Positions 20,858 to 33,383 of a stretch of 64,000 nt of DNA are shown piece by piece. How positions within the stretch are numbered: position 1 is the stretch's first letter; each line of letters begins with the position of its first letter. The notes beneath the pieces are model-generated. The model ran no database searches. It worked only from the letters and a program-made list of their open reading frames with translations, and was not told the DNA's origin. Source of the DNA: Loigolactobacillus coryniformis subsp. coryniformis KCTC 3167 = DSM 20001 (GTDB lineage Bacteria > Bacillota > Bacilli > Lactobacillales > Lactobacillaceae); assembly GCF_002706425.1 (NCBI RefSeq), contig NZ_CP017713.1, forward strand, positions 1,550,001 through 1,614,000, written 5' to 3'. A program made the position numbers and the translations under genes.

Positions 20858-23800
20858 TTAGAGTGGTAACGTTGTAAAGGCACGTGATTCTAGAACTCTT
20901 AGAATCGCGTTAGCCGTATCTAAGGAAGTAAACAGTGGAATGCCTTGTTCAATTGCCGTTTGCCGAATTTGAAAGCCATCGGAAGCCACATCACGATCTG
21001 CATCCATTGTATTGATCACAACTTGCACATGGCCGCTATTTAATAACTGTAAAATACCTTGTTCAGCGTTATCTTTGATTTTGGCCACGGTACTCGTCTT
21101 GATTTCAGCGGCACTGAAATAATCAGCCGTCCCGGCAGTCGCAATGACACGATAACCAATTTCACGGAAACGTTTAGCTAAATCGGCAGCTTCGGCTTTA
21201 TCTTTATCCGCAATGGTAAACAGAACCGTACCAAAATCCGGTAAATGTAATTTACAAGCTTCGAAAGCCTTGTATAGGGCCTTTTCCATGGTAGTATCGC
21301 TACCCATGACTTCCCCAGTTGATTTCATTTCTGGACCTAGCAAACTATCCACATTATCTAATTTAGAGAACGAGAAGACCGGCGCTTTAACGTGTACTAG
21401 TTTCCCCTCGGGATACAAGCCAGCTTGGTAGCCTAGTTCAGTCAAGGTGGTGCCCAAAATCACTTGTGTAGCCACTTGAGCCATGGGAATACCCGTTACT
21501 TTGCTCAAAAATGGCACCGTGCGGCTGGCACGCGGATTAACTTCCAGCACATAAACCTGTTCCTGATGAATAATAAATTGGATATTCATCATACCGATAC
21601 ACTTTAAAGCCACCGCTAACTTTTGTGCGGCACTAACGATCTGCGCTTTAACGTCCGCTGACAGCGACTGTGGCGGATAAACAGCCATCGAATCCCCAGA
21701 GTGGACGCCTGCACGTTCAATGTGTTCCATAATACCGGGTAACAGCACTTGCTGACCATCAGAAATTACATCAACTTCACATTCTTTACCAACTAAATAT
21801 TGATCGATCAAAACGGGATGGTCGTTGGAAACTTTAACGGCATCACGCATATAGACTTCTAAATCAGCCTGATTTTCAACGATCTCCATGGCTCGGCCAC
21901 CTAAAACATAACTTGGTCGAATTAAAACGGGATAGCCAATCTGGGCCGCAATAGTAACTGCAGCAGCTTCAGTCGTTGCGGTTGCGCCAACGGGCTGCGG
22001 AATCGCTAAATCCTTGATCACTTGGTCGAACTCATCACGATCTTCCGCCCGGTTCAAATCAGCCACACTAGTACCTAGAATTTTTACTCCAGCAGCGGCT
22101 AAAGGAGCCGCTAAATTAATAGCAGTTTGCCCACCAAACTGGACAATAACGCCTTCTGGTTGTTCTAATTCAATCACGTTCATAACATCTTCAAATGTTA
22201 GCGGCTCAAAATATAATTTATCCGCGATCGTAAAATCAGTTGAGACGGTTTCCGGATTATTGTTCATAATAATCGCTTCATAACCGGCTTTTTGAATTGC
22301 CTTGACTGAATGTACCGTAGCATAATCAAACTCAACGCCTTGACCGATACGAATCGGGCCGGAACCGATAACTAGTACTGACGGTTTCTTTGTGACTTGG
22401 CTTTCGTTTTCTTCTTCAAATGTGCCGTAATAATACGGTGTCTGCGATTCAAATTCTGCAGCACAAGTGTCAACCATTTTATAAACTGGCCAGATATTGG
22501 CCTCACGCCGCATTTTACGCAATTGATCGACCGGTAACTGCCATAACTGGCTAATTTTTTCATCAGTAAAGCCATTACGTTTGGCCTGCTCTAAAACCGT
22601 CAAATCGCCTTTTTGCGCCGCCAATTGCTGTTCAAGCTCAATGATGTGTAATAACTTATCTAGGAAGAAAATATCGATCTTAGTCAATTCATTTAATTCT
22701 TCTAAGCTATAATTACACCGTAATGCTTCGGCGAGATAGAACAAGCGATCATCTTGGGGATGAACTAATTTATCAGTTAATTCAGCGTCACTAACTTGCG
22801 CTAATTCTGGTAACTCAAGGTGTAGCGTACCAATTTCTAATGAGCGCACAGCCTTTAAGATTGATTCTTCAAAGTTACGTCCGATTGCCATAACTTCGCC
22901 AGTCGCCTTCATTTGCGTACCTAAACGACGCTCACCCTTGGCAAATTTATCGAATGGCCAGCGCGGAATTTTGGTAACAACATAGTCCAAAGTAGGTTCA
23001 AACTCTGCGTACGTGGTCCCGGTAATTGGATTCATGATCTCGTCTAGCGTTAAACCAACCGCAATTTTTGAAGCAATTTTGGCGATTGGATAACCAGTCG
23101 CTTTAGAAGCTAACGCCGATGAACGCGAAACACGGGGATTAACTTCAATTATGTAGTATTGGAAACTATTAGGATCCAAGGCTAATTGAACGTTACAGCC
23201 ACCTTCGATTTTTAGCGCGCGAATAATTTTTAATGAAGCGTCACGTAGCATTTGATTTTCTTTGTCTGAAAGTGTTTGAACTGGCGCTGTGACGATCGAA
23301 TCACCAGTATGAATCCCAACTGGATCAACATTTTCCATATTGCAGACAACCAAGGCATTATCAGCAGCGTCACGCATGACCTCGTATTCAATTTCCTTAA
23401 AACCAGCGATACTTTTTTCGATCAAAGCTTGGGTGATCGGTGATAACTTCAATGCATTTGTGGCGATTTCAACTAATTCATTTTCGTTATCACACATACC
23501 ACCGCCAGTACCACCCATGGTAAAAGCCGGCCGGACAATTACTGGAAAGCCGATTTTTTTGGCAAAATCAACCGCCGCCGCAACGGTGTTGACACTAGTT
23601 GAAGCTGGAATTGGTTCGTTTAACTGTTGCATCAGATTTTTAAACAATTCCCGATCTTCAGCTTGATCGATGGCATTAAGTTTCGTGCCTAACAGTTGAA
23701 TATTTAATTCTTCTAAAATTCCGGCTGTAGACAACTCCATTGCCATGTTTAATCCTTGTTGTCCCCCCAGCGTTGGCAAAATTGCGTCAGGCAATTCTTT

Positions 23801-24037
23801 GCGTAAGATACGGGTCACAAACTCAATTGTTAATGGTTCGATATAAACTTGATCAGCAATTTCTGTATCAGTCATGATCGTTGCTGGATTGGAATTGACT
23901 AAAACAACCTGGTAGCCTTCTTCTTTTAAAGCTAAACAAGCCTGCGTGCCGGAATAATCGAATTCCGCTGCTTGGCCGATGATGATTGGTCCGGAACCGA
24001 TCACCAATATTTTATGAATATCTGTGCGTTTAGGCAA
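20858..24037 (-). CDS. carB: Carbamoyl-phosphate synthase large subunit
   Basis: Builds carbamoyl phosphate from bicarbonate, ATP and ammonia delivered by CarA. 1059 residues with the duplicated ATP-grasp architecture: first half from [17 protein letters not shown], second half from [16 protein letters not shown], and the C-terminal allosteric domain from about residue 925. The start is TTG 24037, 8 bases after GGGGAG. Being in the pyr operon, it is the pyrimidine-regulated copy; an arginine-specific copy might exist elsewhere. Confidence 0.97.
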   Translation of the reverse strand: MPKRTDIHKILVIGSGPIIIGQAAEFDYSGTQACLALKEEGYQVVLVNSNPATIMTDTEIADQVYIEPLTIEFVTRILRKELPDAILPTLGGQQGLNMAMELSTAGILEELNIQLLGTKLNAIDQAEDRELFKNLMQQLNEPIPASTSVNTVAAAVDFAKKIGFPVIVRPAFTMGGTGGGMCDNENELVEIATNALKLSPITQALIEKSIAGFKEIEYEVMRDAADNALVVCNMENVDPVGIHTGDSIVTAPVQTLSDKENQMLRDASLKIIRALKIEGGCNVQLALDPNSFQYYIIEVNPRVSRSSALASKATGYPIAKIASKIAVGLTLDEIMNPITGTTYAEFEPTLDYVVTKIPRWPFDKFAKGERRLGTQMKATGEVMAIGRNFEESILKAVRSLEIGTLHLELPELAQVSDAELTDKLVHPQDDRLFYLAEALRCNYSLEELNELTKIDIFFLDKLLHIIELEQQLAAQKGDLTVLEQAKRNGFTDEKISQLWQLPVDQLRKMRREANIWPVYKMVDTCAAEFESQTPYYYGTFEEENESQVTKKPSVLVIGSGPIRIGQGVEFDYATVHSVKAIQKAGYEAIIMNNNPETVSTDFTIADKLYFEPLTFEDVMNVIELEQPEGVIVQFGGQTAINLAAPLAAAGVKILGTSVADLNRAEDRDEFDQVIKDLAIPQPVGATATTEAAAVTIAAQIGYPVLIRPSYVLGGRAMEIVENQADLEVYMRDAVKVSNDHPVLIDQYLVGKECEVDVISDGQQVLLPGIMEHIERAGVHSGDSMAVYPPQSLSADVKAQIVSAAQKLAVALKCIGMMNIQFIIHQEQVYVLEVNPRASRTVPFLSKVTGIPMAQVATQVILGTTLTELGYQAGLYPEGKLVHVKAPVFSFSKLDNVDSLLGPEMKSTGEVMGSDTTMEKALYKAFEACKLHLPDFGTVLFTIADKDKAEAADLAKRFREIGYRVIATAGTADYFSAAEIKTSTVAKIKDNAEQGILQLLNSGHVQVVINTMDADRDVASDGFQIRQTAIEQGIPLFTSLDTANAILRVLESRAFTTLPL

Positions 24038-24071
24038 TGTACTGACTCCCCTTTAATCTAATCTGCGCGTT

Positions 24072-24105
24072 TGTTTATCCTAACTTAAGCTATTTAGGAT
24101 AAACA
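24072..24105 (-). promoter_or_regulatory. Intercistronic hairpin between carA and carB
   Basis: TGTTTATCCTAA (24072-24083) and TTAGGATAAACA (24094-24105) form a perfect 12-bp stem with a 10-base loop. No T run follows on the reverse strand, so it is more likely an mRNA processing or stability element than a terminator. The carA-carB gap of about 97 bases is wide for this operon. Confidence 0.6.
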
Positions 24106-24134
24106 GCGTCGGAAAAGCTACTTTTCAACCTGCT

Positions 24135-25208
24135 CTAAGCACGTTTAGCAAATGCATCGATCATTTCCATAAATTCATCGAATAAATGTGTTGCGTCGTG
24201 TGGCCCTGGCGTTGCATCAGGATGGAATTGAACGGAGAAGGCTGGATAGTTACGATGACGTAACCCCTCGATTGTCTGATCATTGATCTCCATGTGCGTG
24301 ACCAAGAGATTTGCTTGTTCGACCGTGGCTGGATCAACGGTATAGCCATGGTTTTGCGAAGTGAAATCAATTCGTCCAGTGGCAATTTCACGAACTGGAT
24401 GATTAAAGCCACGATGACCAAATTTCATTTTATAGGTATCCGCACCATTAGCTAAGGCAAATAGCTGATGACCTAAACAAATACCAAATAGCGGAATTTT
24501 ACCTTGAATGCCCCGAATCATATCTAAGGCTTCGGGAACATCTTTCGGATCACCAGGGCCATTACTTAATAAAACACCATCTGGCGCTAAGTCGAGAATT
24601 TCTGCGGCTGTTGTATTGTACGGCAAAACTGTTAGGTTACAGTTACGCTTAGATAATTCACGCAATACACTGTGCTTCAATCCAAAATCGATCACCACGA
24701 CGTTACGACCAGTGGCCGGGCTAGGATATGGTTTCGTAGTTGAAACTTGCTGCACCTGATTCTTAGGCATAACTAAGGCATTCAATTGGTCAAAAGCATG
24801 ATCATCAACTGTATCGACAATACTGGCCTTCATGGTTCCTGCGGTTCGTAGCCGCCGCGTTAATCGTCGCGTGTCAACACCACTAATGCCAGGAATATGT
24901 TTTCGTTTTAAAAACTCGTCTAATGACATTTGATTACGCCAATTGCTGGCCCGACGCGCAACTTCACGTACAACTACCCCTTTACAGGTAGGGGCAATCG
25001 ATTCATAATCATCACGATTAATGCCATAATTACCAATCAGCGGATAAGTAAAGGTGATAATTTGACCATTATAGGATTGATCAGTGATCGTTTCTTGATA
25101 ACCAGTCATACCAGTGTTAAAGACCACTTCGCCAGTGGTTGTCAATGGTGCGCCAAAGCCTTCACCGGCAAAAACCGAGCCATCCTCTAATATTAAGTAA
25201 CGTTTCAT
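24135..25208 (-). CDS. carA: Carbamoyl-phosphate synthase small subunit
   Basis: Glutamine amidotransferase that supplies ammonia to CarB. 357 residues from ATG 25208, which overlaps the pyrC stop (ATGA); the longer frame to 25271 lies inside pyrC. The class I amidotransferase nucleophile is in [13 protein letters not shown], and the His-Glu pair is in [14 protein letters not shown]. The amino-terminal domain begins [12 protein letters not shown]. Confidence 0.96.
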   Translation of the reverse strand: MKRYLILEDGSVFAGEGFGAPLTTTGEVVFNTGMTGYQETITDQSYNGQIITFTYPLIGNYGINRDDYESIAPTCKGVVVREVARRASNWRNQMSLDEFLKRKHIPGISGVDTRRLTRRLRTAGTMKASIVDTVDDHAFDQLNALVMPKNQVQQVSTTKPYPSPATGRNVVVIDFGLKHSVLRELSKRNCNLTVLPYNTTAAEILDLAPDGVLLSNGPGDPKDVPEALDMIRGIQGKIPLFGICLGHQLFALANGADTYKMKFGHRGFNHPVREIATGRIDFTSQNHGYTVDPATVEQANLLVTHMEINDQTIEGLRHRNYPAFSVQFHPDATPGPHDATHLFDEFMEMIDAFAKRA

Positions 25209-26488
25209 TTTGTTCCGCCTCTCTGGTAAGCAATTTGACCCGCGACAAATGTATAAACAGTTTCGCCGCAAACCTGGGTGTCAATAAACGGCGTATTATG
25301 CCCCTTAGACAACAAGCTGGCCGCAGTAATCTGGTAAGGATGATCAAGATCAAATACTGCAATGTCGGCTGGTTGTCCTACGCTTAATTGACCACTAGTT
25401 GCCAATTGAAAAATTTGTGCTGGCTTTTGACTGAGCCAATTAATCAGTTGTTTTAAAGTGAAAATTCGTGTTTTAACGAAGTTAGTATACAACAGGCTAA
25501 AGGCCATTTCACTACCAATAATACCAAATGGTGCTTGCCGCATGCTCTGCTGCTTTTCCGCATCACTATGGGGTGCATGATCAGTCGCAATACAATCGAT
25601 TGTTCCATCCAATAAGCCAATGATCAATGCTTGCCGATCATGTTCACTGCGCAATGGTGGATTCATTTTGTAGTTACCGTCGTCGGCTGGAATATCTTGA
25701 TCACTCAACAATAAATGGTGTGGTGTGACTTCACAAGTCACATTGACACCTGCCTGTTTGGCGTCGCGAATCAGCTGAACAGATTCAGCAGTCGAGACAT
25801 GACAAACGTGATAATGAACGCCGGTAGCCTGAGCTAGCGCTAAATCACGTGCTAGCTGGGCCGTCTCCACCGTGTTACTAATACCAGGTAACCCCAGTTG
25901 TTCGGCTCGTGTGCCGGCATTCATGACCCCTCCGTGAATAAGACTGTCATCTTCTACATGAGCCGCTAAAGGTAAACCGACTTTAGCAGCCGCACGCATA
26001 GCCTGTTCCATGGTAGCTGTATTTTGAATGCCAGAACCATCATTGGAAAAAGCAAATGCCCCTGCCGCCTTTAAGGCTGGAAAATCAACCAACTGTCCGC
26101 CAGTCCGCTCAGTTGTGATTGTCGCGTACTGACCGATATGGACCACACCTTCAGCACGGTTACGCTGAACCATGGTTTGCACTTGTTGCACATTGTCAGG
26201 CACTGGTGTGACATTGGGCATTGCCCCAATAAAGGTAAAGCCACCGTGCGCAGCGGCTAGGCTACCCGTTCTGATCGTTTCCTTATAAGTTTGTCCAGGA
26301 TCACGTAAATGAACGTGTAAATCAACTAAACCTGGACTAACAAAATTGCCCTGTAAATCGAGCGTCGTTGCTGCTGCCGCGGTTAAATCATTACCTAGTG
26401 CCGCAATTTTACCGTCTGTGATCAACAAATCGCATATTTGTAAGTGATCATTGATCAACAAACGGCCATTTTTCAATAAATAATCCAT
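25205..26488 (-). CDS. pyrC: Dihydroorotase
   Basis: Zinc amidohydrolase that cyclises carbamoyl aspartate to dihydroorotate. 427 residues, class I type. The metal-binding motif [10 protein letters not shown] is near residue 57, further histidines are in AAHVEDD and CHVSTAESV, and the late aspartate is in [14 protein letters not shown]. It starts one base after pyrB ends and overlaps carA. Confidence 0.97.
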   Translation of the reverse strand: MDYLLKNGRLLINDHLQICDLLITDGKIAALGNDLTAAAATTLDLQGNFVSPGLVDLHVHLRDPGQTYKETIRTGSLAAAHGGFTFIGAMPNVTPVPDNVQQVQTMVQRNRAEGVVHIGQYATITTERTGGQLVDFPALKAAGAFAFSNDGSGIQNTATMEQAMRAAAKVGLPLAAHVEDDSLIHGGVMNAGTRAEQLGLPGISNTVETAQLARDLALAQATGVHYHVCHVSTAESVQLIRDAKQAGVNVTCEVTPHHLLLSDQDIPADDGNYKMNPPLRSEHDRQALIIGLLDGTIDCIATDHAPHSDAEKQQSMRQAPFGIIGSEMAFSLLYTNFVKTRIFTLKQLINWLSQKPAQIFQLATSGQLSVGQPADIAVFDLDHPYQITAASLLSKGHNTPFIDTQVCGETVYTFVAGQIAYQRGGTK

Positions 26489-26489
26489 T

Positions 26490-27425
26490 TTAGGCTAGTC
26501 CCCCTAGACGGTTACCCCGCAGTACGCTTTCAATCATTGCCATACGTATGAAAACACCGTTACGCATCTGTTCGACAAATTTTGAGCGGGGACTCTCAAC
26601 TAAATCACTGGCTAATTCAACACCGCGATTGATCGGGCCGGGATGCATGATGATTGCTTCTGGTTTCATGCGCGCGGCCCGCGCTAAGGTCAAGCCATAT
26701 TGTTGATGGTAAGCCGCTTGATCAAAGGTCGAATCGTCGTTGTGGCGTTCGTGCTGTACCCGTAACATCATCATAACGTCAACTTGTTCAACTAACTCAT
26801 CAATTGGTAAATACTGCCCAAACTGATCAAATTGATTATCATACCAGGCTTCTGGTCCAGAAAAATAAACCTGTGCGCCTAATTTTTGTAAAACTTCCAT
26901 ATTCGAACGTGCGACCCGCGAATGGTTCAGATCACCGACAATGGCCACCTTTAAGCCAGCAAAACCACCAAAAGTTTCGCTGATAGTCATCATATCGAGT
27001 AAACTCTGCGAAGGATGTTCTCCACTACCGTCACCGGCGTTGATCAAAGCAACTGGTAGCGCTGGTTGGTGCAACAATTCTTGGTAGTAAGCATCTTGTG
27101 AATGGCGGATCACTAGCAGACGAACACCAACTGCGGCTAACGTCAAACAAGTATCATACAACGTTTCACCTTTACTAACTGAGCTGGCTTGTGGATTGAA
27201 ATCAACAACTGACAGCCCTAAGCGCCGCTCAGCAATTTCAAAACTAGTATGGGTCCGTGTGCTATTTTCAAAAAACAGATTAGCCGCATAAACGGGTTCA
27301 GTTAGTTCTAATTCAGTCCCGTGTTTAAATTCTTCTGCCCGATGAATTAGGGCTTCAACTGTTCTGACATCCAGATCACGCATTGAAACTAAAGCTGGTT
27401 GGCAAGTTAAAGGTTCTGCAATCAT
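26490..27425 (-). CDS. pyrB: Aspartate carbamoyltransferase catalytic chain
   Basis: Transfers the carbamoyl group to aspartate, the committed step. 311 residues. The carbamoyl-phosphate motif is [13 protein letters not shown], followed by PLRVQHER-type and [11 protein letters not shown] motifs. No regulatory pyrI chain is present, as usual in Gram-positive bacteria, where control is through PyrR. Confidence 0.97.
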   Translation of the reverse strand: MIAEPLTCQPALVSMRDLDVRTVEALIHRAEEFKHGTELELTEPVYAANLFFENSTRTHTSFEIAERRLGLSVVDFNPQASSVSKGETLYDTCLTLAAVGVRLLVIRHSQDAYYQELLHQPALPVALINAGDGSGEHPSQSLLDMMTISETFGGFAGLKVAIVGDLNHSRVARSNMEVLQKLGAQVYFSGPEAWYDNQFDQFGQYLPIDELVEQVDVMMMLRVQHERHNDDSTFDQAAYHQQYGLTLARAARMKPEAIIMHPGPINRGVELASDLVESPRSKFVEQMRNGVFIRMAMIESVLRGNRLGGLA

Positions 27426-27441
27426 AGTATTTTCCTCCGTT

Positions 27442-28716
27442 CTAATCTTCGTTACGTGCCTGTTTAGGTAAAACTAAGTTTAAGAAGATGCCTAGTAAAG
27501 TAGCCAGCGCCACACCCGTTAATTGGAACTGTCCGAGTTGTAAGTATGCCCCACCGATACCGATGACTAAAATCGTGGCGGCGATCATTAAATTGCGCTT
27601 TTCGTCGAAATCGATTTTGTGTTCGATCAAGATCCGTAAGCCATTAGCGGCAATGACCCCAAAAAGTAGGAAACTAATGCCGCCGATCACTGGGCTCGGG
27701 ATACTCATGATCAAAGCACTCAGTTTACCGACAAAGCCGAAGACGACAGCTAAGATGGCCGCACCAACTAGAACAAAGACACTGTGAACTTTAGTAATGG
27801 CAAGAACACCAATGTTTTCACCGTAACTCGTAACTGGGGGACCGCCGATAAAACCAGCAACGATCGAAGCTAACCCGTCACCAGAAAGTGTCCGGTGTAA
27901 GCCAGGATCCTTGAAGAAGTCACGGCCAGTTAATTGATCCAAAACCATGATGTGCCCCATATGCTCAGTCATCGTAACAAAGGCGATCGGTGCCATACCA
28001 AGGATCGCGCCCCAGTAAAAGCCTGGTTGGTAATTGACAAATGGTACTTCAAATGCAGGCAAAGCAATCCAAGCAGCATGCATTACTGGCGCAAAGTTGA
28101 CTAAGCCAAAGGCCACGGCTACTAGATACCCGCCGACGATCCCTAACAAGATCGGGATCAGGCTGAAAAAACCTTTGAGAAACATATTGAGGAACACGGT
28201 CAAGCCTAAAGTGATCAATGCGACAATGAAGAATTTGATATCATAATGGCTGTTGTTCATCATCGCGTCATTAGCGGCACTCCCAGCTAGAGAGAGCCCG
28301 ATTACCATGACCACTGGACCAACGACGATCGGCGGTAACACTTTATCGATCCAAGCGGAACCGATGCGACTGATGATCAACGCAACGATCAGGTAAACGA
28401 CCCCGACGGCGATACTGCCTTGGGCGATAGCCGGATAGCCTTGCGTTTTCATTAAAGCCTGCATGGCGACAATGAAGGCAAAACTTGAGCCTAAGTACGC
28501 CGGAATCTTACCTTTAGTCATTAAAATATAGATGATCGTGCCGATCCCCGAACTGAGAATGGCGATCCCAGGATTTAAACCGACTAGGATCGGGACTAAA
28601 ACGGTCGAGCCGAACATGGCGAATAAATGTTGCAGTGATAAGCCAAACCATTGTAGCGGTGCTGGTCTATCGCCGATATCTAAAATTGCATTACTTTTTT
28701 TCTGTTGTTCTTGCAT
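27442..28716 (-). CDS. pyrP: Uracil permease (NCS2 family)
   Basis: Proton-coupled uracil importer of the nucleobase-ascorbate transporter family, with about 12-14 membrane segments. 424 residues. Motifs include [15 protein letters not shown] near residue 28, the NCS2 segment [17 protein letters not shown], and [16 protein letters not shown]. It is the second operon gene, preceded by a PyrR attenuator, so salvage transport falls when uridine nucleotides are high. Confidence 0.95.
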   Translation of the reverse strand: MQEQQKKSNAILDIGDRPAPLQWFGLSLQHLFAMFGSTVLVPILVGLNPGIAILSSGIGTIIYILMTKGKIPAYLGSSFAFIVAMQALMKTQGYPAIAQGSIAVGVVYLIVALIISRIGSAWIDKVLPPIVVGPVVMVIGLSLAGSAANDAMMNNSHYDIKFFIVALITLGLTVFLNMFLKGFFSLIPILLGIVGGYLVAVAFGLVNFAPVMHAAWIALPAFEVPFVNYQPGFYWGAILGMAPIAFVTMTEHMGHIMVLDQLTGRDFFKDPGLHRTLSGDGLASIVAGFIGGPPVTSYGENIGVLAITKVHSVFVLVGAAILAVVFGFVGKLSALIMSIPSPVIGGISFLLFGVIAANGLRILIEHKIDFDEKRNLMIAATILVIGIGGAYLQLGQFQLTGVALATLLGIFLNLVLPKQARNED

Positions 28717-28780
28717 GATGTAACCCCCTGTTCCACAAATGTGGAAGTTTTTATCTGCGGCAGCGCTGATAAATGGCTGT

Positions 28781-28834
28781 AAAAAAAAACGCGCATGATT
28801 TACTTAGCTGTCAGCAAGCAAAATGCGCGTTTTA
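28781..28834 (-). terminator. Attenuator terminator before pyrP
   Basis: On the reverse strand AAAACGCGCAT pairs with ATGCGCGTTTT across a 26-base loop and is followed by a run of nine T. It lies downstream of the PyrR-binding motif at 28867-28881. Confidence 0.9.
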
Positions 28835-28866
28835 TGGGTATACAAAGTGACCCACTAAACTATTTT

Positions 28867-28881
28867 GCTCTCTCTGGAGAC
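28867..28881 (-). promoter_or_regulatory. PyrR-binding anti-antiterminator before pyrP
   Basis: The reverse strand reads GTCTCCAGAGAGAGC, close to the conserved PyrR-binding loop UCCAGAGAGGCU. It sits about 35 bases before the terminator stem. Confidence 0.8.
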
Positions 28882-28883
28882 AA

Positions 28884-29504
<621 letters not shown>

Positions 29505-29539
29505 TTAGACTTTCCCTAATTTAAAAGATCACCTTACTA

Positions 29540-29553
29540 GCCTCACGGGACTA
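29540..29553 (-). promoter_or_regulatory. PyrR-binding anti-antiterminator before pyrR
   Basis: The reverse strand reads AGTCCCGTGAGGCT, an exact fit to the published PyrR loop pattern ARUCCNGNGAGGYU. Confidence 0.9.
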
Positions 29554-29590
29554 ACTTTAAAGGATTCCGTATTTGTTTTTCATTGATATA

Positions 29591-29619
29591 AGCATACTTA
29601 AATTAATACTATCTGTCAA
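29591..29619 (-). promoter_or_regulatory. pyr operon promoter
   Basis: TTGACA (29619-29614) and TATGCT (29596-29591) are 17 bases apart on the reverse strand. The -35 overlaps the 3' end of rluD. Confidence 0.82.
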
Positions 29620-30523
29620 CCTGTTTTCGCAAAGTTGCTAAGGTTTGTTCAAAAATCGACGGTAATGGTGTTGTAAAGGTCATCTGTTCACCGGTTCGTG
29701 GATGCTTAAACCCTAACAATGCTGCGTGCAAAAATTGACCATGCCCTTTTAATGTTTTTTTAGGTCCATAAAGCGGATCACCAGCAACTGGATGCCCGAT
29801 ATACTTCATATGCACGCGAATCTGGTGTGTACGGCCAGTTTCCAGAATACATTTGATCAGCGTATATTCATTAAAGCGTTCTAACACTTCAAAATGTGTC
29901 ACCGCATGTTTACCGCCAGCAACAACGGCTTGTTTCTTCCGATCATTTTTAGCACGGGCAATTGGGGCATCAATGGTACCTTTATCTTCTTTAATCACCC
30001 CATGCACCAGCGCTAAATATTCACGCTGCGACGTTTTTGCCTGTAATTGCGCGGCTAAACTGATATGTGCTTGATCATTTTTAGCCACCATCAGTAAACC
30101 AGAAGTATCTTTGTCGATTCGATGAACGATACCCGGCCGAATCACCCCATTGATCGTGGATAGCGGGCTGTGATACAACAACGCATTGACCAGCGTATCT
30201 TGGGGATGCCCTGGTGCCGGATGAACGACCATACCTTGAGGTTTATTAACAACTAAGACATCATCATCTTCATAGACAATATCTAAGGGAATGTTCTGTG
30301 GTTGCACATCTAGAGCGGCAGGAGCTGGTATGCTGACGGTAATTTGATCACCGGCCGCCACCGCGTATTTTGCTTTTTCTAGCTGCCCATTGACTTGAAC
30401 ATGCTCGGTTTTGATCAGTTGTTGAACCTGCGCCCGTGATAATTCTTCAAAATGACTGCTGATCACTTTATCTAAGCGACCATTTTCAGTAGTCACAGTC
30501 AACGTTAAATTTTCTTCTTGCAT
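29609..30523 (-). CDS. rluD: RluD-family 23S rRNA pseudouridine synthase
   Basis: Isomerises uridines in 23S rRNA helix 69 (family role). 304 residues. An amino-terminal S4 domain (about residues 14-70) is followed by the catalytic domain with the active-site aspartate in VHRIDKDTSGLL. It follows lspA by 2 bases, so the lspA-rluD pair is one unit running into pyrR, as in many Firmicutes. The exact target uridines are not certain. Confidence 0.93.
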   Translation of the reverse strand: MQEENLTLTVTTENGRLDKVISSHFEELSRAQVQQLIKTEHVQVNGQLEKAKYAVAAGDQITVSIPAPAALDVQPQNIPLDIVYEDDDVLVVNKPQGMVVHPAPGHPQDTLVNALLYHSPLSTINGVIRPGIVHRIDKDTSGLLMVAKNDQAHISLAAQLQAKTSQREYLALVHGVIKEDKGTIDAPIARAKNDRKKQAVVAGGKHAVTHFEVLERFNEYTLIKCILETGRTHQIRVHMKYIGHPVAGDPLYGPKKTLKGHGQFLHAALLGFKHPRTGEQMTFTTPLPSIFEQTLATLRKQVDR

Positions 30524-30525
30524 AC

Positions 30526-30975
30526 TTACCCTTTCTCATCTGCGAAAAATATCAAATAAACAAACACTAAAATAACACCAACAGTTAAAGCACTATCCGC
30601 AAGATTAAAAATTGGGAAGTTGATAAAATCCAATTGAAACATGTCAACGACATAGCCCAAGCGTAACCGATCGATAAAATTACCTAGTGCACCTGCAATC
30701 ATGAACGTTAAGCCTAATGCGTAAATGCGGTGTTGTCGCCGAGCTTTATAAAGCAAGTAACCTAACACCAGAATGACGATCGGCGTTAAAAGCATAAAAA
30801 ATAATTGCTTCCCTTGAAGAATGCTCCAGGCTGCACCATCATTACGCAAATAAGTCAGCGAAAATAAATTAGGAATCAACGTTTGGACTTGTTGTAACGC
30901 GAGATTGGTCGTGATCCAGTATTTTAGTAATTGATCGCAACCCACGATCACCACTAACAGAATTAAATAAAGCAA
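30526..30975 (-). CDS. lspA: Lipoprotein signal peptidase
   Basis: Membrane aspartyl protease that cleaves the signal peptide of lipid-modified prolipoproteins. 149 residues with four membrane helices. Catalytic aspartates are in GNFIDRLRLGYVVDMFQ and FPIFNLADSALT. The start is TTG 30975, 7 bases after a GGA core. It lies 15 bases after the upstream glycosylase gene. Confidence 0.95.
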   Translation of the reverse strand: MLYLILLVVIVGCDQLLKYWITTNLALQQVQTLIPNLFSLTYLRNDGAAWSILQGKQLFFMLLTPIVILVLGYLLYKARRQHRIYALGLTFMIAGALGNFIDRLRLGYVVDMFQLDFINFPIFNLADSALTVGVILVFVYLIFFADEKG

Positions 30976-30990
30976 AAGCGGTCCTACTTT

Positions 30991-31626
30991 CTACAAAAGT
31001 TGTTTAAATTGCGCTAAGTCCGCTGCTAAATCGACTTGTAATTGACGATTATAGAAAACCGCAGCTGGATGAAAAGTTGGCATAATGCGATAACTTCGTT
31101 GCGTCGGCACAAACTTTTTTTGGTCGTAATCATAACGCCTGACTGGCCCAGTAAATAATTGCCCGTGAACTGAACTAACGCGATAGTCATTACCCAACAG
31201 TCGTTGTAAGCCAGTGTTACCAATGGTCAAAATTAAATCGGTTGGTAAATGCGCTAATTCATAATCCAATAGAAACGCTTGACTGATCATTTCCTGTTTG
31301 GTTGGTGGGCGGTTATCCTTTTTTTGATACGTTTCGCCAGTGCGTTTAGAAGTTTTAGTGACGAGCTTAAATGGTCGACTACGATAAGCACTGGTAATAA
31401 AAACCTCGGCACGAGTCACACCTAATGTAGCCAAAGATTTATCTAATTCAATACCAGCACGACCGGTAAATGGTTTATGCGAAGTAACTTCGGTTTCTCC
31501 TGGGGCTTCGCCCACTAAAATAAATCGCGGTGTAAGACTACCATTACCAGGCACTAGACCTTCCACGTTACCGTGAACAGTTTGCCAACCACGTGTCAGT
31601 AAATCGGCAGGTAAAATAGTCGCCAT
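30991..31626 (-). CDS. Uracil-DNA glycosylase superfamily protein, cysteine-free
   Basis: 211 residues with the family 4/5-type uracil-DNA glycosylase motifs FILVGEAPGETE (about residue 37) and MPTFHPAAVFYN (about residue 188). Family 4 enzymes bind a [4Fe-4S] cluster through four cysteines, but this protein contains no cysteine at all, so it cannot carry that cluster. It probably acts in base-excision repair, but enzymatic activity is inferred. It overlaps the fhs stop by one base (TAATG). Confidence 0.8.
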   Translation of the reverse strand: MATILPADLLTRGWQTVHGNVEGLVPGNGSLTPRFILVGEAPGETEVTSHKPFTGRAGIELDKSLATLGVTRAEVFITSAYRSRPFKLVTKTSKRTGETYQKKDNRPPTKQEMISQAFLLDYELAHLPTDLILTIGNTGLQRLLGNDYRVSSVHGQLFTGPVRRYDYDQKKFVPTQRSYRIMPTFHPAAVFYNRQLQVDLAADLAQFKQLL

Positions 31627-33299
31627 TAGAACAAGCCAGTGATCGTACCATCTTCAGCAATATCCATATTTAAAGCGGCTGGTTTTTTCGGTAAGCCCGG
31701 CATCGTCAAAACATTCCCCGTCAAAGCCACTAAGAAGCCAGCGCCTAAATCTGGAACAAACTCACGAATATGAATCTTAAAGCCAGTTGGGGCGCCTAAC
31801 TGTTTAGGCTCGTCGCTAAATGAGTATTGTGTTTTGGCCATACAGATCGGTAACTTATCCCAACCGTTAGTGGTGAAAGTCTGCATTTGTCGCTGAGCCT
31901 TGGTTGAAAATTCAACCGCGTCGCCACCGTAAATTTTTTGGACGATCGTCGTTACTTTTTCAGTGATCGATGCTTGATCGTTGTATAGAGGGTTAAACGT
32001 AGCTGGTTGCGCTAACGAAGCCAATACCGCATTAGCCAAATCAATACCGCCGGCACCACCATTGGCCCAAACTTCAGTATCAATTGCCTTAACACCTAGT
32101 TCATCGCACAGTTCTTGTAAGGCGGCCACTTCGGCAGCCGTATCAGAAACAAAATGATTGATTGCGACGGTTACTGGTAAGCCGTATTGCTGCATATTTT
32201 TGATGTGCCGTTTCAAATTGACAAATCCCGCCGTTAAAGCTGCAACGTTTTCAGTTTGTAGATCAGCTAAAGCGACGCCACCATTGTATTTTAATGCACG
32301 AATCGTTGCGACCAATACAATGGCATCGGGATGCTTGCCTAATTGTGGGACTTTGATATCCAAGAACTTCTCCGCACCTAGATCAGCTCCAAAACCAGCT
32401 TCAGTAATCGTATAATCAGCTAATTTCAAAGCCGCGGTCGTTGCTAAAACACTATTACAACCGTGGGCAATATTAGCAAATGGCCCACCATGAACAAAGG
32501 TTGGGGTGTGTTCTAACGTTTGTACCAAATTAGGCTTTAGTGCGTCCTTTAATAACATGGTGATGGCGCCTTGAACTTTAAGATCAGCCACCGTGACTGG
32601 TTGTTTTTGATCCGTATAACCAATTACGATCCGCGCAATTCGTGCTTTTAAGTCGGTAATACTAGTGGCTAAACATAAAATTGCCATTAATTCACTAGCA
32701 ACAGTAATATTAAAGCCGTCTTCGCGTGGCACGCCTTGGAATGGCCCACCAAGACCAATCACAACGTTCCGTAGCGCTCGATCATTAATATCTAGTGCCC
32801 GTTTCCAGGTGATCCGGCGCTGATCGATATGTAGTTCGTTGCCTTGCTGAATGTGATTATCGATCAAGGCGGCTAAAGTATTGTTAGCACTAGTTAAAGC
32901 ATGCATATCGCCAGTAAAGTGTAGATTGATGTCTTCCATTGGTACGACTTGTGCATAGCCACCACCGGTAGCGCCACCTTTGATCCCCATCACTGGGCCT
33001 AGTGACGGTTCGCGTAGTGCAATGATTGTCTGCTTATTGAGCCGATTCATAGCGTCACCAAGGCCAATTGTGACCGTTGATTTGCCTTCACCAGCTGGGG
33101 TGGGATTAATTGACGTTACTAAGATCAACTTGTGGTCTTTAGGCAACGACCGTTGATCTAACGCAGTCAATTTGACTTTCGCTTTATATTCACCATACTG
33201 CTCAATATCATGTTGATCTAAACCAATTTGTTTGGCAATCGTTTGAATCGGCTTGATCTCGCTTTGCTCATTTTGTTGTGCAATTTCAATATCAGACAA
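31626..33299 (-). CDS. fhs: Formate--tetrahydrofolate ligase
   Basis: Makes 10-formyl-THF from formate, ATP and THF, feeding purine and formyl-Met synthesis; formate from the pflB product is a natural source. 557 residues from TTG 33299, 8 bases after AAGGGG, matching the usual family length; the GTG at 33308 overlaps that ribosome site. The ATP loop reads [14 protein letters not shown], and [15 protein letters not shown] follows. A TATACT -10 lies at 33370-33365 with a poor -35. Confidence 0.96.
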   Translation of the reverse strand: MSDIEIAQQNEQSEIKPIQTIAKQIGLDQHDIEQYGEYKAKVKLTALDQRSLPKDHKLILVTSINPTPAGEGKSTVTIGLGDAMNRLNKQTIIALREPSLGPVMGIKGGATGGGYAQVVPMEDINLHFTGDMHALTSANNTLAALIDNHIQQGNELHIDQRRITWKRALDINDRALRNVVIGLGGPFQGVPREDGFNITVASELMAILCLATSITDLKARIARIVIGYTDQKQPVTVADLKVQGAITMLLKDALKPNLVQTLEHTPTFVHGGPFANIAHGCNSVLATTAALKLADYTITEAGFGADLGAEKFLDIKVPQLGKHPDAIVLVATIRALKYNGGVALADLQTENVAALTAGFVNLKRHIKNMQQYGLPVTVAINHFVSDTAAEVAALQELCDELGVKAIDTEVWANGGAGGIDLANAVLASLAQPATFNPLYNDQASITEKVTTIVQKIYGGDAVEFSTKAQRQMQTFTTNGWDKLPICMAKTQYSFSDEPKQLGAPTGFKIHIREFVPDLGAGFLVALTGNVLTMPGLPKKPAALNMDIAEDGTITGLF

Positions 33300-33383
33300 G
33301 TAGAACACCCCTTAGGTTAATTTTTGATCACAGCTTACCGCAGAACACTAAATGCGATAGCACTAGTATACCGTGTTTTTCGA

